Part shown: positions 11,258-21,765 of the stretch, in pieces | Layout: every line of letters begins with the position of its first letter | Numbering within the stretch: the first letter of the stretch is position 1 | Source of the DNA: Episyrphus balteatus | Lineage: Eukaryota; Arthropoda; Insecta; Diptera; Syrphidae | Length of the DNA: 64,000 nt | Assembly (NCBI RefSeq): GCF_945859705.1 | Contig: NC_079137.1 | Coordinates: forward strand, 80,683,150-80,747,149 | Direction: 5' to 3' | Notes under the pieces: generated by a model | What the model was told of the DNA's origin: nothing | Seen by the model: the letters and a program-made list of their open reading frames with translations, nothing else | Database searches by the model: none | Position numbers and translations under genes: made by a program

Positions 11258-12640
11258 TGGCGCCCAACGTGAGATCATATACATTTTTTTAATTTTTTTT
11301 ATGATGCGTGGCATATTGCATTTCAATGTAATACACGTGGCCATATAAAGGATTTCTATTTTCTTTTTTACTCAAATCTGGTTTCTAAAAAGAACGCCTA
11401 GCGCGAGTTCGTATCAGTTCTTTTAAAATGTTTTTAGTGTGGAATGCAGAATTTCTTTTATCAGATTTTTGAACACAAATTCAAAGACTTCAATAATTTG
11501 TAAAGGATTGTGAAAATTCTAAATTTTATTAAATGGCGCCCAACATGAGATCAGAATATTTTTTTAATTGTAGAAAAAAAGATTTATTACACGCAACTAA
11601 GAATACTTACAGATACCATTTTTTTTTTGTTTTTATAAAATATTTCTTAACTGGCTCCCAACGTGAGTTCTTCTGAGTTTATCTTAAACTTGAAACTCAA
11701 GTGTTAAAGCAAACACATTCTCGAAGTCTTGTTGCATGTGTTTTTCTGCAGTATTTCGACAGTATCCATTTTTAATCGGGTGTTTTGGTTAATTGTAAAT
11801 ATTTGGTTAACTTAATGGAATAAAACTAGCTTTTTAAGTAGTTTTCAAAGCTGGCACGTGTAAAATAGTTAAAAAACTCCATTTTGCAAAATGGCGCCCA
11901 ACGTTAGTTTACACTGCGTTGTTTAATTGTTTCAAGTACATATCTGCCTTATAACTATCCATCTTTTGGCAGGTACAAAAAACACTTAAACAACACCCAT
12001 CTCCATAAGGAGATCTTTTAGTAAAATATTTTATTTCAAAGCTGGCGCCCAACGCCAATTCCTACATTTTTTTTTTTCACTTTCTATGAAGGGTAGTATA
12101 TTGGGTTTCGATGTTATACAATATGTAGCTATATAACCACTGGTACTTTTTCTTACTAAAATTTAACTATCAAATTTGTTCAGACATATTCAAAGACAAT
12201 GTGCAGAGGATAGTCAAAATCTCCTCTTTGTTAAATGGCGCCCAACGTGAGTTCAAAATATTTTTTTTTAAGTTGTCAAAAGTAAGTGTAGAAGAAGGTC
12301 AACTAAACGCAACTAAATACAGACCAGTTTCCTTAAATAAAATTGTGTTCTTAATTGGCGCCCAACGTGAATTCTTCTGAGTTTTTCTAAAACCTGAAGC
12401 TCATTTGAAAGACAAACACAGTCTCAAAGTCTTGTTGCAGTAGAATATATTTTCATAACTGGCGCTTGTAGGATAGTTTAAATTCTTCATTTGTTAAAAA
12501 TGGCGCCCAACGTGAGGTCACAATATGTATTTTTAGGTGTCGAAAGTATTAGTAGAAAAAAATGTCAACTACAAGCAACTAAATTCAGACCAGTTTCTTT
12601 AAATAAAATTATTTTTTTAACTGGCGCCCAACGTGAGTTC
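11258..12640 (+). repeat. Degenerate tandem array with tRNA-Lys primer-binding-site-like core (array 1)
   Basis: The core TGGCGCCCAACGTGAG or a close variant starts at 11258, 11534, 11652, 11892, 12043, 12236, 12356, 12501 and 12622. Several neighbours are 118-121 bp apart, and the rest are 145-276 bp apart. Flanks are also shared: 11652-11733 matches 12356-12441 (after the core, TTCTTCTGAGTTT; later AGTCTTGTTGCA), and 12236-12356 matches 12501-12622. This suggests a composite unit of roughly 700 bp that was duplicated. The first 14 bases equal the known primer-binding site complementary to the 3' end of tRNA-Lys (CTT) including its CCA. No LTRs, gag or pol sequences are visible around it. 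Confidence 0.85.
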
Positions 12641-13184
12641 CTATGAATTTGTTTTAAACTTAAATCTGAAGGGCTCAATTCAAATTTTCGTTATAATATA
12701 CAACAATAAATTTAATTATTTGACCTTCGACCTTATAAGAGGTCATTAGAATGAAATCCTGCCAAGCTTTTTAATGTTTGATGTCTCTTCCGCCTGCATA
12801 AAAATCCAACCCAACTTAAGTTCAAGTAAAAATACAAGTTTTTCTCTGACATAAATTAATTATGTGTCACTGCCAATCCCCCATTTTCCTTCCTTCCAAT
12901 ATCTTTCCTATTTTTTTTCTTTGATAACTGATATCTCCACACATTCATATAAAATAATGTGTCCCTTCCTAAAAAAAAGAAAACAAAAATTAATTATGTT
13001 CTTTCTAAAAATAACCTTTAACATTGATTAAATATCGTCGAAGCGGAAAAAAAAGCGCTTCTTCTACTGTCACATAATTACATATTCCTTGATTTCCTCT
13101 CTCCGAACCCACCCCTCTCTCCATATGAGTATAACCAACCCCATATATAAAAATATAAAACAAATTCAACCCTCACATAAAATA
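12641..13184. other. Non-coding stretch, nothing recognised
   Basis: AT-rich sequence between the primer-site-like array and the foldback element. No gene, terminal repeat or tandem structure identified. Confidence 0.4.
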
Positions 13185-13921
13185 AATATAGTCTAAGAGC
13201 CGGCAGCACATTTTGGCAGTTTTGATATAACCGAAATTCGAGTGTGCACATATCTAGATATGCACCACAGTATGTCAACGGAACAAGTCTGGCAGTGATC
13301 TTTTTCAGCTTTCCCTTGCCAGACGCATCCAAAGTGCAGCAAAAAATCAATTTTTGGCGTTTTGGTATAACCGAATAAATGATACACCAAAAAATCATAA
13401 AAAATCCCCTGATTTCGAATCTGTGGGTACCGCAAGTTTCTTTTTCAGCTTTCCCCCCGCCAGACCGCTTTAAAGCATTTTTAAGTGCATTTTTCTAATA
13501 AAAAACCCAATTACTTATTTTCTGTTAGGTATAACCGTATGATGGTAACAAATTAATATTCTATGTCTATTCTAGGTCTAGAAAATATAAGTTTGAGCCA
13601 GCTGTTTTTCAGCCTTCCCTCTGCCAGACGCATCCAAAGTGCAGTCAAAAATCAACTTTTGGCGTTTTGCTAGGTATTACCCCAATAAATGATACACCAA
13701 AAAATCATAAAAAATCCCCTGATTTCAAAAATGTGGGTACCACAAGTTTTTTTTCAGCTTTCCCCCCGCCAGACCGCTTTAAAGCATTTTTAAGTGCATT
13801 TTTCTAATAAAAACCCCAATTACTTCTTTTCTGTTAGGTATAACCGTATGATGGTAACAAATTAATATTCTATGTCTATTCCTGGTTTAGAAAATGAAAG
13901 TTTAAGCCAGTTTCTTTTCAG

Positions 13922-14569
13922 CTCTACCAGCATTTCATAGTTTTACTGGCTGTGATTACACGCCAAGTTTTTTTAAAAAAGGAAAAATACGGCCTTTTGA
14001 AATTCTGAGAAGCTCAGTGGAATTTCAACAAGCCTTTTCAAATCTCGCAAAATTTACACAAGTGAGTCAAAAGGACAAACAAATTTTAGAAGAATTTGTT
14101 TGCAAAATATATCATACAAATGCGGTCGAAGTAAATGAAGCCCGGTATGAAATATTTAGTCAAACGTGCAGGCCTACGTCTGAAAACATTTTTAAAAATA
14201 TTAAAAGTATGTTTAAACTTAATTTTATTAGAAATAAAGTTCCTTAGTAAATGCTTGAACTATTTATCTACAGGTTTTGAAGGAAGTCTTTTGCCTCCAA
14301 GCAAAAGCGTGTTATTCCAGCAAATGAAGAGAACTAACTACGTGGCAAATATCTGGAGCAATTCAATCGAAAACAATGGCGTGCAGATGTCACCTTTGCA
14401 CTGTGGCTGGGCCTTGGAAGGAGGAGCTATCATAATAAAATGGTTCGAAGGAGATTTAGCCCCGTACAATATAGAGGAAATTGTAAACGAAAGTGACGAA
14501 GTGTCGGAGAACGAAGAAGAGACTTCCAATTATTCTTCTGACTCTGACTCTGACATTGAGTATCTTTAA
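13922..14569 (+). CDS. Terminal two exons of an unidentified multicopy protein, inside the foldback element (partial)
   Basis: Exon a runs 13922-14206 and opens right after a pyrimidine tract and CAG (TTTCTTTTCAG), so it looks like an internal exon entered from a missing upstream exon. A 67-bp intron (14207-14273; GTATGT donor, TTTATCTACAG acceptor) separates it from exon b, 14274-14569, ending in TAA. Splicing keeps the frame: exon a leaves one base, completed by two of exon b into a serine codon. Together they encode about 192 residues: LPAFHSFTGCDYTPSFFKKG near the start, an IYH...ARYEIF segment, LPPSKSVL...RTNYVANIW, then GWALEGG...IKWFEGDLAP and an acidic Ser/Asp/Glu tail. From memory, the FTGCD...GKxxP and LPP...R.NY...W patterns recur at the C-terminus of numerous uncharacterised, transposon-like proteins in insects and cnidarians; I cannot name the family or function. 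AATAAA lies at 14588. No start codon or upstream exons exist here, so this is a fragment. Confidence 0.7.
14207..14273 (+). other. Intron, 67 bp, in the foldback-borne gene fragment
   Basis: Starts GTATGTTTAAAC and ends TTTATCTACAG; both sites fit the insect consensus. Removing it joins two frames that otherwise terminate or start within it, and restores continuity between the RYEIF and LPPSKSVL segments. The size is typical of short insect introns. Confidence 0.75.
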
Positions 14570-15441
14570 GTATGTTGGATGTGTTCAAATAAACCATATA
14601 ATATGAAAACATTGATAGTAATTTGTTTTTTATTTTTAATTTTTTTCATAAAGTTTCCTCTTTGAAAGAAACTTGGTGCACTTTGGATGCGTCTGGCAGA
14701 GGGAAGGCTGAAAAACAGCTGGCTCAAACTTATATTTTCTAGACCTAGAATAGACATAGAATATTAATTTGTTACCATCATACGGTTATACCTAACAGAA
14801 AAGAAGTAATTGGGGTTTTTATTAGAAAAATGCACTTAAAAATGCTTTAAAGCGGTCTGGCGGGGGGAAAGCTGAAAAAAAAAACTTGTGGTACCCACAT
14901 TTTTGAAATCAGGGGATTTTTTATGATTTTTTGGTGTATCATTTATTGGGGTAATACCTAGCAAAACGCCAAAAGTTGATTTTTGACTGCACTTTGGATG
15001 CGTCTGGCAGAGGGAAGGCTGAAAAACAGCTGGCTCAAACTTATATTTTCTAGACCTAGAATAGACATAGAATATTAATTTGTTACCATCATACGGTTAT
15101 ACCTAACAGAAAATAAGTAATTGGGTTTTTTATTAGAAAAATGCACTTAAAAATGCTTTAAAGCGGTCTGGCGGGGGGAAAGCTGAAAAAGAAACTTGCG
15201 GTACCCACAGATTCGAAATCAGGGGATTTTTTATGATTTTTTGGTGTATCATTTATTCGGTTATACCAAAACGCCAAAAATTGATTTTTTGCTGCACTTT
15301 GGATGCGTCTGGCAAGAGAAAGCTGAAAAAGATCACTGCCAGACTTGTTCCGTTGACATACTGTGGTGCATATCTAGATATGTGCACACTCGAATTTCGG
15401 TTATATCAAAACTGCCAAAATATGCTGTCGGCTCTCGGTCT

Positions 15442-16599
15442 AATATGTTATATTTGTGTTGAAATGTATGTGCAAATAATACTTAACATTTTTAGTATGT
15501 GTTTTATATTTAACCAGCACTCTTGGTAGTATTATTTGTTCAGCAGTTCAACCTAACCCCCATTTCGAGAGATGAGAGAATAAGGATGACAAACATCAAC
15601 TCTGGCTGGGTGATGGCAATCCTTCAGCGCTTTCTGTCTGTGTTATAATAAAAATGCTCGCAACAGAATACAGAACAGAGATACATCGCGGAGACTGCGA
15701 CTAAGTATGTAAATTAAATTATAAGCGCTTAATTGGAAGTTATCTCGAGACACTCAAGCGTATATGTAAATGCGTTTTTTTCTCTCTGTCTCTTTCTGTT
15801 TTGTATGCATTTGGAAATATTTACATTTTTTTTTTCAGTTTTTTTTTTACAAGCCCAAGGGTCGCAAAAGTTAAAAAGGGGGTAAATGCGGTGTGGCAGT
15901 GAGAGTGTCTGTACCGCTTGCTACTATCTTGCACAGATTAAGAGAACCCCCTTTACTACAACCGCACCACTATTTAATGTGACGATGGGTCTGTTTTTTT
16001 TTTTTTTTTTTTTTATTCATCTGCTATATGTACACATTAATTGAAAACACAATGTAAATTATTCTGTGATGTTATTTGTATATTTAATTGAGTATAATTA
16101 GCACATTCGAGATAATGTTGTTAAGAGTGTTTCGTTCTGCGTACAAACCTAGAAAATGTACCTATACCAAGTCAGCCATCACAGTGAAGTAAACTAACAT
16201 GGGCATTCGATGAGAGTTGATACAGGTAATACAACTAGATAACATGGTTTGAGAAGGTAAACAAGTTAACATGTCAATTTTGAACACCTTTAAGTTTTAA
16301 CATGCCAAAAGACTTTAAAGATTGTGGTGGAGTGAAGGGAGTTTAATTTGAACACAAAGCCCCCAAAACCTATAGGTAGAAGATATTTTCAAGCGAACTA
16401 CATAAATAAGTTTTCTATTGCTCTCTACTAAGAATTTCGAAACACAGATTTGGGATTAACATACTGTAAGGTTCCTTGATTGCTAAAAATTGATGATTCT
16501 GAACTTTGCAGAGGTTTAGACAGCCACCAGAGTTGCAAAAGTATTCCGATTTTATCAAAATCTAGGGGCTATATTTAAAAAAAATGTATTTATGGTAAA
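15442..16599. other. Repeat-poor non-coding stretch
   Basis: No gene. Contains a poly-T run of about 22 bases near 15992 and otherwise unique-looking sequence with moderate GC in 15540-15980. Could be host intronic or intergenic DNA. Confidence 0.35.
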
Positions 16600-16800
16600 A
16601 AAAAAACACAAAAAACTTTGGTCCTTAATCAGTACTTTAATAATAGACCGATTTTCATAAAATATCATCCGTAGGTTTTCATAAAACAAAGCGATTGCCG
16701 TTTATTTAATGAAAATCGGTCCATTATTACAGTAGGTACCTAGTGATTAAAGTCCAAAGTTTTTTAAGCTATTTTTTTTGTGTTTTTTGCGTTTTATGTT
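16600..16800. repeat. Imperfect hairpin, about 60-bp arms
   Basis: ACTTTGGTCCTTAATCAGTA with AATAGACCGATTTTCAT (16613-16661) is mirrored by ATGAAAATCGGTCCATTATT with TGATTAAAGTCCAAAGT (16706-16760). It lies directly before copy B of the long dispersed repeat and may be a small foldback element or part of that repeat. Confidence 0.6.
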
Positions 16801-18380
16801 ATGTTACACACAATGATTTTACGTGATAACGTCATAAAAAAAATTATCTTAAAGTCAATTTTTTATATGAAAAGCTTGCAAAAAAATTAAGCATTTAAAA
16901 AGTTTAATATTTTTTCTAAAGAATAAATAATTTATTGAAAACAATCTTTTTTGAAAAAAGTGAAAAAATTAAACTTTTTTTCTTCTAACACCATTAAATC
17001 CATTTTTTATTTAAATTTTATACCATCTGAAAGCCTATTGCTTCAGCTCAAAATATTCATATAAACCATGTCTGCACTTCATCTACAAAAAAAAGCTAAC
17101 ATTTTTTGAACTCAATCAATTTTCACCAAAAAAAAAGCAAAAAACTCATATATTTTTATTTCCTCACTCCATTAAATCAATTTTTTCTATGACAATTTAT
17201 AATAAATTTTATATCATGTGAAAGCTTATTATTTCACCTTTCATATGACGTTTCAGTCATATTTCTGAGATACCTACAAAAAAAGTTAGAATTTTTCAAA
17301 GCGAACAATGTCGAAACGAGAATACGTTTCTTCCTACACAAATATAGGCAACAGACCTCCACAGGTGTTTTGAACTATTTCTGAAGTTTTTTTTTAATTT
17401 AACATTGTGAAGCTTGTAGTAAATGTACTGTTATGTGTGATATATCGAATGGAAGGTAATATTATCAGCATGCTCAATAAAGTTAAATCAAATTTGTACC
17501 TGCTCTAGATCAAAAGATTGAATAGTTTGAAATAAAGAAATTTATTTTACCGTTATCTCAAAATTGTGAATACGAAATAGATTTAAATTTTTCACAAATA
17601 TAGTTCTGCGTATTATCTATCTACAGTATAACTTTCATTCATTTGTCTGTAAAAAAAAAAGATAACAATAAAAAAAGGTTCAAAACGGTCAAAAACCTTG
17701 AAACAAAAAACTTGTTTTCACGTTATTCGATCAAAAATCAATTAAGAATACCAATTTTTTGCGAATGCATGCGCATACCATAGCCTATATGTCTTATAAG
17801 ATTGAGGTTTCTTGAAAGCTCCGAAAAATTTCTAAAAATAAAAAAAACACCCAAAAATACCCCTAAAAGAGTAGGTGTTTTTCAAAAATTCATAAAAAGA
17901 AACGAAAAGACTAAAAAAAACAATCCGTAATAGAGACCTTATCTTTTTTTTTCATTATCATTTGAATGGCTTTTTTTTTCAGAATGTCAAAAAAAATTCC
18001 TCTACCTATATAATCACTACTTTGTCAAAGGTCTACCTCATGTTTTAGTTTAAAAAAAAAAAAAAACATTTATAGCTTAGTTTTGAAATTTTCAACTTTC
18101 TACAACGTCGCATTTAGAAAATAGCCACTTTTTTGAAATTTTGTTTTAACCTATAAAGTGATTGAATTTTTCAAAATCCTTCATTAGTATTTAACCTTAG
18201 GCTATTACCTTTCAAATATGTTATAAACGATTTTTGTATCTCCAATAATTTATTTTTGATTTGGAATTTAAATTTTTGCTGCACTGAAAAAAACTTCAGG
18301 TGGAACAGGAGAAAATGGTGTCACTTTTTTGTGAATGCTGCCATGGTTCATCGATTTATAAGACGTTATCATGTCAAAAA
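16801..18380 (+). repeat. Long AT-rich dispersed repeat, copy B
   Basis: Same landmarks in the same order as copy A: AACGTCAT at 16829, CTTCTAACACCATTAAATCC at 16982, the ATATGACGTTTCAGTCATATTTC segment near 17245, CTCCACAGGTGTTTTGA near 17356, TACAACGTCGCATTTAG near 18102 and GGTTCATCGATTTATAAGAC near 18343. Copy B is longer than copy A around 17420-17520, where AAGGTAATATTATCAGCATG has a counterpart in the reverse-strand copy at 60.4 kb. No coding capacity. Confidence 0.7.
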
Positions 18381-19608
18381 CTGCAGTTTTTGACTAACCA
18401 ACGACAAAATATCAACTGTCTTCAACATTTTTCCATAAAATTTCCTCTCAAAAAAAAAAAAATAAACAAATGACTCCTATTAAAAATCTTAACAAAATAA
18501 ATGAATCGCAAAAAAAATATCTCTATCATAAGCCCTAAAACAGATTCTCTTTTCTAAGAATCATCTTCTGATATGGTTCATTCCTAGAATTCCTCCAATC
18601 TTCACCTCTTCATTTCTAACAACTTGTCAAATCAAAAATTTTGAGACAGGAGACTTCAATTCAAATATTATATTTCATCTCATAACATATGTAAATTTGT
18701 ATTTTTTCGCCACCTCACACAAAATACAAAAAAAAAATGTCATAATTCATCTAATCTCCAACAAGTTTAATATTACTTCTATTCTATCTCTCGCGAGAAA
18801 AACCACAGAAATAAACAACCAAGCATTTTAAAAGCCAAACACTTGATGTGAGACATGAAATGTAGAAGCTCTAAAATAAATAAACATCAACAAGGTAAAA
18901 CAAAACAAACAAAAACAAGCAAACTGATGACACAAAAAAAAAATAGAAAAAAAAATTAGATAAAATCACAACCGCAAGCAATAGGAATTTAATCCTAAAG
19001 TTTTGATTAACGCAAGCTTATTACAGTCATATTGCTATGCAAATTCAATTCTAAACTCAAATATCAAAAAATAAACCTTAAAATGAAAAATATAATGAAA
19101 ATGAATTTGCATCTCTCTGTTATTTGATTTATTTTTTATGATTTACATAAAATTTATATGAATAAAATAAATTTAATCCTTTTGAAAACCTAAGCCAGCA
19201 TGATGGTTTCATTTTAATTTGGCACACATCACATCAATTTTCGCTCAACTCAGCGAAAACTTTAAATCAATTTTTGTAAATGCAATTTTTGTTGAGTAAA
19301 ATCGAATTAAAAAATACTTTTTGGATATCGAAATATTTATTACTCGTTTGAAATGCATAGCAGATACAAAAACTCACATCTTTTTATACCGGGGGAGGAG
19401 AGGATGGGGTTCAGATAAAAAAAAATATAGCTAGCAGAGGTGCTATACGATTTTTATTTATTCTTATTCAATTTGGTTTTATCATGTTTTTGTTTTTATT
19501 TTTCATGCTTTATCAAATGAGGAAATACAGAAAACGGTTTTGGATTACATTTTTCAAATAATGTTTTTGATTTTGTAGCGCAGTAGTGGATTCACTACAG
19601 ATTTCGTA
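18381..19608. other. Non-coding AT-rich stretch
   Basis: No gene, no paired terminal repeats and no tandem structure recognised. Composition is A-rich with runs such as AAAACAAACAAAAACAAGC near 18900. Confidence 0.4.
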
Positions 19609-21285
19609 CACGGTTAAAAATGATTGAGTATTTTTTAATACTTTTAGGGTTAGGTACATATACATAGATCTACACCAGAAATGTATTAAAATTTAATACA
19701 TGACAAATATTAAAATTTTTTTGTTAATATAAAAATTTAATATAGTTGTATTAAAAAATAATATGGTTTATATTAGAATTTAATACCAAATGTATTAAAT
19801 TTCAAGTATTGCATATTAAAATTTATTGTTTTTATATTATTTTCTAATAAGAATTTTACTAAAAGATAATACAAAAATATTTCAATTTAATACGAAATGT
19901 ATTGAAAGCTTATGAAATTTATTTTTGTCCATTACTGAAAATAAATATAAATCATAAATAACACTGGTTAACAAGGGTTCTGTTGCCGAAACAAAAATAT
20001 ACTTTTTTTTAAGGTTTTCGGTGTGCTGAATTCGAATCCAAGGTGAGAAAAAATTGATCAGCTCCCGTTTTTGAAATATTACCGTTAGAAAATGCAAAAA
20101 AAAAACGTTTTTTTGACTAGTTCGGACCTTATTCTTTAATAAAAGGAAAATTGTTAGAAGATATTTAGTAACGGTTTCTATAAAAACTATTTTCCTTCTT
20201 TCAAGATATCTTTGTTATTGTCCGAGATATCTTAAAACGAAGAAAGTGGCTTTAGCTTCATATATCATAAAAGAGATAATGACGTTATAAAATTTATGAA
20301 ATATGCAAACAACTGAGGATATCTCGGGAAGTAAAAAAGATATCGAAAAGATCTAAATAGATTTAAAAAGGTGGAAAATAGTTCTTATAAAAACCGTTAC
20401 TAAATATGCAAAAACAATTTACCATATATAAAAGAATAAGGCCCGAAGTACTGCATTTTCTAACGGTAATATTTCAGAAACGGGAGCTGATTAATTTTTC
20501 CGGACTACGGATTCGAGTTCAGCACACCGAAAACCTTCAGAAAAGTATATTTTTGTTTCGACAACAAAAAAAAGTTTAATTTTGTTAACCAGTGTTATTT
20601 TTAGTTGATTTTTGAATTAATCGAAAAGAACCAGTATTTTCTGTATGACTTCATCGTCTTATCTTTCTTTTTTATCTGCATGTTATGAAAAAATAGGTAG
20701 TTTTTTTGTGATAGTCAACAAAATATCATGATTTTAAAAATACAAAGGTATCGTAAAACAATAAATTTATTTAAACATTAAACATTTTTAGAACTTAAAT
20801 GATTCGTAGAACTAAAATAGACAAAACATTATAAAGACCTTATCATCGTGTTGATAAAAAAACGTGTCTTTCAAAACGTTTCATCTTCAAAATATTTAAA
20901 CTTCCTAAAATAAATAAATATAAACAATTTTAATTTTTATATCTCTTATTTAATTAAGAAAGAATTCAAAAAAGAATTTTTTTGTTCCGGCAACAAAAAA
21001 AAAATTTAATTTTGTTAACCAGTGTAATATAATAATAGTATTATTATTGTCTCTATTTTATCGGTATCAATTTTTAACCCACGGAGGTTATTTTCTCATA
21101 ATGTTTGTATTACAAGTAGTAAACTTAATATAATACTTAAATACTTAAATTTAATACAAAAAAGATTTAAAATAATTTTAATATTTTGGAAGTATGTACA
21201 TATTAAAATGTCATATTTTTTGTATTGAAAATTGCTTTAATACAAGAGCTGTATTAAAAAATACTATAGAATTTTTAACAGAGTG
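19609..21285. mobile_element. Probable TIR element rich in TATTAAAATTTAATA motifs, interrupted
   Basis: The left end CACGGTTAAAAATGATTGAG is followed by TATTTTTTAATAC. The right end, reverse-complemented (CACTCTGTTAAAAATTCTAT), is followed by the same TATTTTTTAATAC, giving imperfect inverted ends. The interior is filled with TATTAAA/TTTAATA tracts (19670-19900 and 21110-21255). A CACTGG-family element (19962-20594) and a fragment of another (20983-21024) lie inside. No target duplication is visible, so the borders are tentative. Confidence 0.45.
19962..20594. mobile_element. CACTGG-family foldback MITE, uninterrupted copy
   Basis: Begins CACTGGTTAACAAGGGTTC and ends TTTTGTTAACCAGTG. The whole 633-bp element is an imperfect palindrome: ATATTACCGTTAGAAAATGC near 20078 pairs with its complement near 20448, and AAGATATCTTTGTTATTG near 20203 pairs with sequence near 20325. 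Flanks are TAA and TTA, so the element inserted at TA or a three-base TWA site. It supplies the empty-site reference for the hairpin insertion at 47.63 kb. Confidence 0.8.
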
Positions 21286-21514
21286 CAAGTTCGATTGTAT
21301 TCGTTCTTGTTGATTCTCATGAAATAGTAGTAAATTTACTTAATTTTGTTTCTTGCAAAGATCTTGTTCACTATGAAATTTTGAAGTATGTTTGTCATAT
21401 CAGAGTTTCGGGAGCTAAATTTATATTATAAAACACCGGAATTGGATAGAAAAGGTGGATCTTCAGCTTACTTCAGAATCGAATTAACACAATATTATAT
21501 TTGCCAAAACTAAA
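21286..21514. other. Short non-coding spacer
   Basis: Unique-looking AT-rich sequence between the TATTAAA-rich element and the hAT-type element; nothing recognised. Confidence 0.4.
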
Positions 21515-21765
21515 GTCCACCCCAGGGCTACCTTTGCGCCTCTAAAGAGGCGTTTTTCCTCTTTTTTTTCACCCAATCCACTTTCCCCCCACTTTTTAAA
21601 AATTGTCAAAAAATCCCTCTTTTTCATATTTTGGTTCCTCTTTTTCCTCTTTTTTTAAAATTATGTACGTTTGATTAAAAATATTGACAAAATTGAAAAT
21701 CAAGAAAAAATTTGGCTTATACCATTTTCAATTATAACGAATCAATGTAAAAAAAATATACGTTA

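Larger units (their letters stand above)
13190..15441. mobile_element. Foldback-type element with subrepeated long arms and exon-bearing centre
   Basis: Arms of roughly 700-760 bp (13190-13915 and about 14680-15441) are near-identical inverted copies around a unique centre of about 770 bp. The outer ends read AGTCTAAGAGCCGGCAGCA and, reverse-complemented, AGACCGAGAGCCGACAGCA, flanked on both sides by AATAT (13185-13189; 15442-15446), a plausible but AT-rich 5-bp target duplication. Each arm holds four tandem subunits (starts near 13305, 13442, 13606 and 13752) beginning TTTCAGCYTTCCC...GCCAGAC. Long arms with internal tandem repeats are reminiscent of Foldback/Galileo elements, but I see no sequence identity that would assign it to them. 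The centre carries the two exons described separately. Confidence 0.85.

Noticed and set aside
11258..12640. Interpreting the primer-site-like array as an intact LTR retrotransposon
   Set aside because: No flanking LTRs, polypurine tract, gag or pol; the cores are repeated many times rather than once.
13078..13435. Frames in the foldback arms (also mirrored at 15196-15529)
   Set aside because: Arm sequence read through subrepeats; identical on both arms by inversion, no protein similarity recognised.
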